Part shown: one piece after another, positions 44,499 through 47,855 of the stretch
Position numbering within the stretch: the first letter of the stretch is position 1
Layout of the letters: the number at the start of each line of letters is the position of its first letter
From: Pyxidicoccus fallax
Lineage (GTDB): Bacteria > Myxococcota > Myxococcia > Myxococcales > Myxococcaceae
Length of the DNA: 47,855 nucleotides
NCBI RefSeq assembly: GCF_012933655.1
Contig: NZ_JABBJJ010000053.1
Location: 1 to 47,855 of the forward strand
Direction: 5' to 3'
Made by a program: the position numbers and the translations under genes
The notes under the pieces: model-generated
What the model saw: the letters and a program-made list of their open reading frames with translations, nothing else
What the model was told of the DNA's origin: nothing
Database searches by the model: none

Positions 44499-45272
44499 TC
44501 AGGTGGCCGCCTTGACAATGGCCGCGAAGTCGCCCGCCTTCAGGCTGGCCCCTCCGACGAGCGCCCCGTCCACGTCCGGCTGCCCCAACAATTCCGCGGC
44601 GTTGTCCGGCTTCACGCTGCCGCCGTACTGGATGCGCACCCGCCCGGCCGTCTCCCCGTCGTACAGCCGGCCAAGCAGCCCACGGATCGCCGCGTGGACC
44701 TCCTGCGCCTGCGCCGACGTCGCCGTCCGCCCCGTCCCAATCGCCCACACCGGCTCGTACGCCAGCACGAAGCCCGCCACGTCCTTCGCCTCGAAGCCGG
44801 TCAGCGCCCCGCGCACCTGGCGCTCCACCACCTCCAGCGTCCGGTTCGCCTCGCGCTCGGCCAGCGTCTCGCCCACGCAGATGATGGGCGTCATCCCCGC
44901 GGCCTTCACCGCCCGGGCCCGCTTGTTCACCGTCTCGTCCGTCTCGCCGAAGAACTGGCGGCGCTCCGAGTGCCCCACGATGACGTAGGCACACCCCAGC
45001 TCCACCAGCATCGGCGCGGACACCTCGCCCGTGAAGGCGCCCGACGACTCCCAGTGACAGTTCTGCGCCGCCAGCGCCAGCGGCGCACCCTCCAGCGCGA
45101 TGTGGAGCGGCTGCAGCGCCACGAATGGAGGCGCCAGCACCACCTCCACCGTGTCGCCCAGCGAGGCCACCATGCCCCGCAGCTCACGAACCAGTGCCAG
45201 TGCCTCCGGCACCGTCTTGTTCATCTTCCAGTTGCCGGCGACGATCTTCCGACGACGAGCAGCGGCGGCCAT
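44499..45272 (-). CDS. tpiA: Triosephosphate isomerase
   Basis: A 257-residue TIM barrel that interconverts dihydroxyacetone phosphate and glyceraldehyde-3-phosphate in glycolysis. Active-site residues are Lys16 (AGNWKMN), His101 ([10 protein letters not shown]) and Glu173 ([11 protein letters not shown]). The phosphate-binding '[14 protein letters not shown]' is present near the C-terminus. Normal length. GGGGGGAGAC lies just before the ATG. It forms an operon-like series with pgk and gap, with gaps of 47 and 39 bases. Confidence 0.97.
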   Translation of the reverse strand: MAAAARRRKIVAGNWKMNKTVPEALALVRELRGMVASLGDTVEVVLAPPFVALQPLHIALEGAPLALAAQNCHWESSGAFTGEVSAPMLVELGCAYVIVGHSERRQFFGETDETVNKRARAVKAAGMTPIICVGETLAEREANRTLEVVERQVRGALTGFEAKDVAGFVLAYEPVWAIGTGRTATSAQAQEVHAAIRGLLGRLYDGETAGRVRIQYGGSVKPDNAAELLGQPDVDGALVGGASLKAGDFAAIVKAAT

Positions 45273-45319
45273 GTCTCCCCCCAGGGGTGTACGTTCGGGT
45301 TGTCCTGCGGGCGCGCAGC

Positions 45320-46507
<1,188 letters not shown>

Positions 46508-46546
46508 CTCGGTCCTTCCCTCTGAGGTACCCTTCGGCGGCCTGGA

Positions 46547-47557
46547 CTAGATGCCCTTGGAGACGAGGAACTTCGCCGTGTCCACCATGCGGTTGGAGAA
46601 GCCCCACTCGTTGTCGTACCAGGCCATGACCTTCAGCATGTTGTCGCCCATCACGAAGCAGTTCGTGGAGTCGAAGATGGCCGAGTGCGTGTTGCCGTTG
46701 TAGTCGATGGACACCGTCGGCTCGTCGCTGAACTGGAGGATGCCCTTGAGCGGGCCCTCGGCGGCCTTGCGGTAGGCGTCGATGACGGCCTCGGCGGTGA
46801 CGGGCTTGGCGGTGTTCACCGTCAGGTCCACGAGGGACACGTTCGGGGTGGGCACGCGGACGGCGAGGCCGTGCATCTTGCCCTTGAGCTGCGGAATCAC
46901 CTCACCGATGGCCTTCGCGGCGCCGGTGCTGGTGGGAATCATGGAGAGCGCGGCGGCGCGGGCGCGGCGCATGTCCTCGTGGGTGAGGTCCAGGATGCGC
47001 TGGTCGTTGGTGTAGCTGTGGACCGTGGTCATCAGGCCCTTCTCGATGCCGAAGTTGTCCACCAGCACCTTGGCGATGGGCGCCAGGCAGTTGGTGGTGC
47101 ACGAGGCGTTCGAGATGATGTGGTGCTTGGCCGGGTCGTACTCGTTGTGGTTGATGCCGTAGGCGATGGTGAGGTCCGGGCCCTTGGCCGGGGCGGAGAT
47201 GAGGACCTTCTTCGCGCCCGCCTTCAGGTGCTTCTCCGCGCCGTCGCGCGCCGTGAAGCGGCCGGTGCACTCGAGCACCACGTCCACGTTCATGTTCTTC
47301 CACGGGAGGACGGTCGGGTCCTTCTCCGCGGTGACGGCAATCTCCTTGCCGTCCACCACGATGCCCTTCTCGGAGGCCTTCACCGTGCCCGGCCAGGTGC
47401 GGTGCACGGAGTCGTACTTGAACAGGTGCGCCAGCGCCGCGGGCTTGTCGAGGTCGTTGATGGCGACGATCTCGAGGTCCTCCTTGCGGCTGAGGGCAGC
47501 GCGCAGGATGCAGCGTCCGATGCGACCGAAGCCATTGATGGCGATGCGGGTAGCCAT
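46547..47557 (-). CDS. gap: Glyceraldehyde-3-phosphate dehydrogenase, type I
   Basis: A 336-residue NAD-dependent enzyme that oxidises and phosphorylates glyceraldehyde-3-phosphate. The N-terminal 'INGFGRIGRCILRA' is the dinucleotide loop. Catalytic Cys153 lies in ISNASCTTNCLAP, with His180 in TTVHSYTNDQ. 'STGAAKAIG' and the C-terminal 'WYDNEWGFSNRMVD' are conserved. Asp35 (AINDLDKP) indicates NAD rather than NADP use. AAGGAGACACCTGAAC precedes the ATG. It is the first gene of the glycolytic cluster; the promoter should lie in 47558-47660. Confidence 0.97.
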   Translation of the reverse strand: MATRIAINGFGRIGRCILRAALSRKEDLEIVAINDLDKPAALAHLFKYDSVHRTWPGTVKASEKGIVVDGKEIAVTAEKDPTVLPWKNMNVDVVLECTGRFTARDGAEKHLKAGAKKVLISAPAKGPDLTIAYGINHNEYDPAKHHIISNASCTTNCLAPIAKVLVDNFGIEKGLMTTVHSYTNDQRILDLTHEDMRRARAAALSMIPTSTGAAKAIGEVIPQLKGKMHGLAVRVPTPNVSLVDLTVNTAKPVTAEAVIDAYRKAAEGPLKGILQFSDEPTVSIDYNGNTHSAIFDSTNCFVMGDNMLKVMAWYDNEWGFSNRMVDTAKFLVSKGI

Positions 47558-47660
47558 GTTCAGGTGTCTCCTTGTGGGCGTGAGCGCGAGTGCCCACGCA
47601 TGTCGTCACGTCACACGTCGAATTCGAGGGCGCCGACCGTAGGCATCCGGACCTTCCACG

Positions 47661-47855
47661 TCAACGCTTCGTATCGCTCTTGCGACGGTGCGCACGCCGA
47701 AGCTGAACAATCACCCCGAGCAACAGCCAGATACCGGAGGCCGTTCCCCCTCCTGCCCCACAGCCGCAGCCCGAGTCGCCCAGTGGGTAATAGAACTGCG
47801 GCAGCTCCTCCAGCACCACGGGCTCCGGCGGAGGAGGCGGCGGGGGAGGCTGGGG
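47661..47855 (-). CDS. C-terminus of a probable MYXO-CTERM anchored protein (5' truncated)
   Basis: The last 64 residues of a gene that begins beyond the right edge. A polyproline stretch and 'PVVLEELPQFYYPLGDSG' lead to CGCGAGG, a hydrophobic helix (ASGIWLLLGVIVQL) and a basic tail (RRAHRRKSDTKR). A Gly-Cys motif, a membrane helix and Arg at the end is the layout of MYXO-CTERM sorting signals, which attach proteins to the myxobacterial surface. The function of the missing part is unknown. Confidence 0.6.
   Translation of the reverse strand, partial: PQPPPPPPPPEPVVLEELPQFYYPLGDSGCGCGAGGGTASGIWLLLGVIVQLRRAHRRKSDTKR

Overview
The window is high-GC DNA from a myxobacterium, most likely Myxococcus, Corallococcus or Pyxidicoccus. 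This is inferred from strong G/C bias at third codon positions, a Hanks-type Ser/Thr kinase with a transmembrane segment and a Cys-containing tail, large lipoproteins, and a C-terminus at the right edge that looks like a MYXO-CTERM anchor. No 16S rRNA or other species marker is present, so genus is an inference.

Left part (1-18.4 kb), chromosomal. A TetR-type regulator enters from the left edge and runs into an 18-residue tandem repeat. Two leftward lipoprotein genes follow: a GH16 glucanase-like enzyme and a protein of unknown function. A tightly overlapped rightward operon (4391-12213) then encodes a complete RND efflux machine (adaptor, HAE-1 pump, outer-membrane factor) and a CusR/CusS-like two-component pair. 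A perfect TGACA-N4-TGTCA palindrome, like heavy-metal response-regulator boxes, lies just upstream. Next come a methyltransferase, an ArsR-SRPBCC pair with its own inverted repeat, a ClpP paralogue, a divergent nuclease pair (EVE/PUA-like-HNH and PD-(D/E)XK), and a Ser/Thr kinase.

Middle (18.6-43.7 kb), a defence island. From about 20.4 kb third-position GC falls visibly. A NERD-domain SF1 helicase is followed by a single 927-residue protein that joins a SIR2 NADase-like domain to a dynamin-like GTPase with a membrane hairpin. Convergent to it is a complete type 2 BREX (Pgl) operon, read leftward in the order unknown gene - pglW - pglX - pglY - pglZ - brxD - brxHI. Every junction from pglW onward is a 1-4 base start/stop overlap, so the set is translationally coupled. 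At its head lies an excisionase-type helix-turn-helix gene broken by a frameshift, probably the former regulator. In the known BREX scheme PglX methylates host DNA, PglZ, PglY and BrxD are core phosphatase-like and ATPase components, PglW is a kinase, and BrxHI is a helicase.

Right part (43.7-47.9 kb), chromosomal. A tRNA-Leu(GAG) gene marks the island edge. Behind it, on the same strand, is the central glycolysis cluster gap-pgk-tpiA followed by secG, and then the truncated end of a probable surface-anchored protein.

Most interesting points: the SIR2-dynamin fusion beside a full type 2 BREX, the broken HTH regulator and uncharacterised gene at the BREX head, the tandem pseudokinase-kinase layout of PglW, and the divergent nuclease pair.
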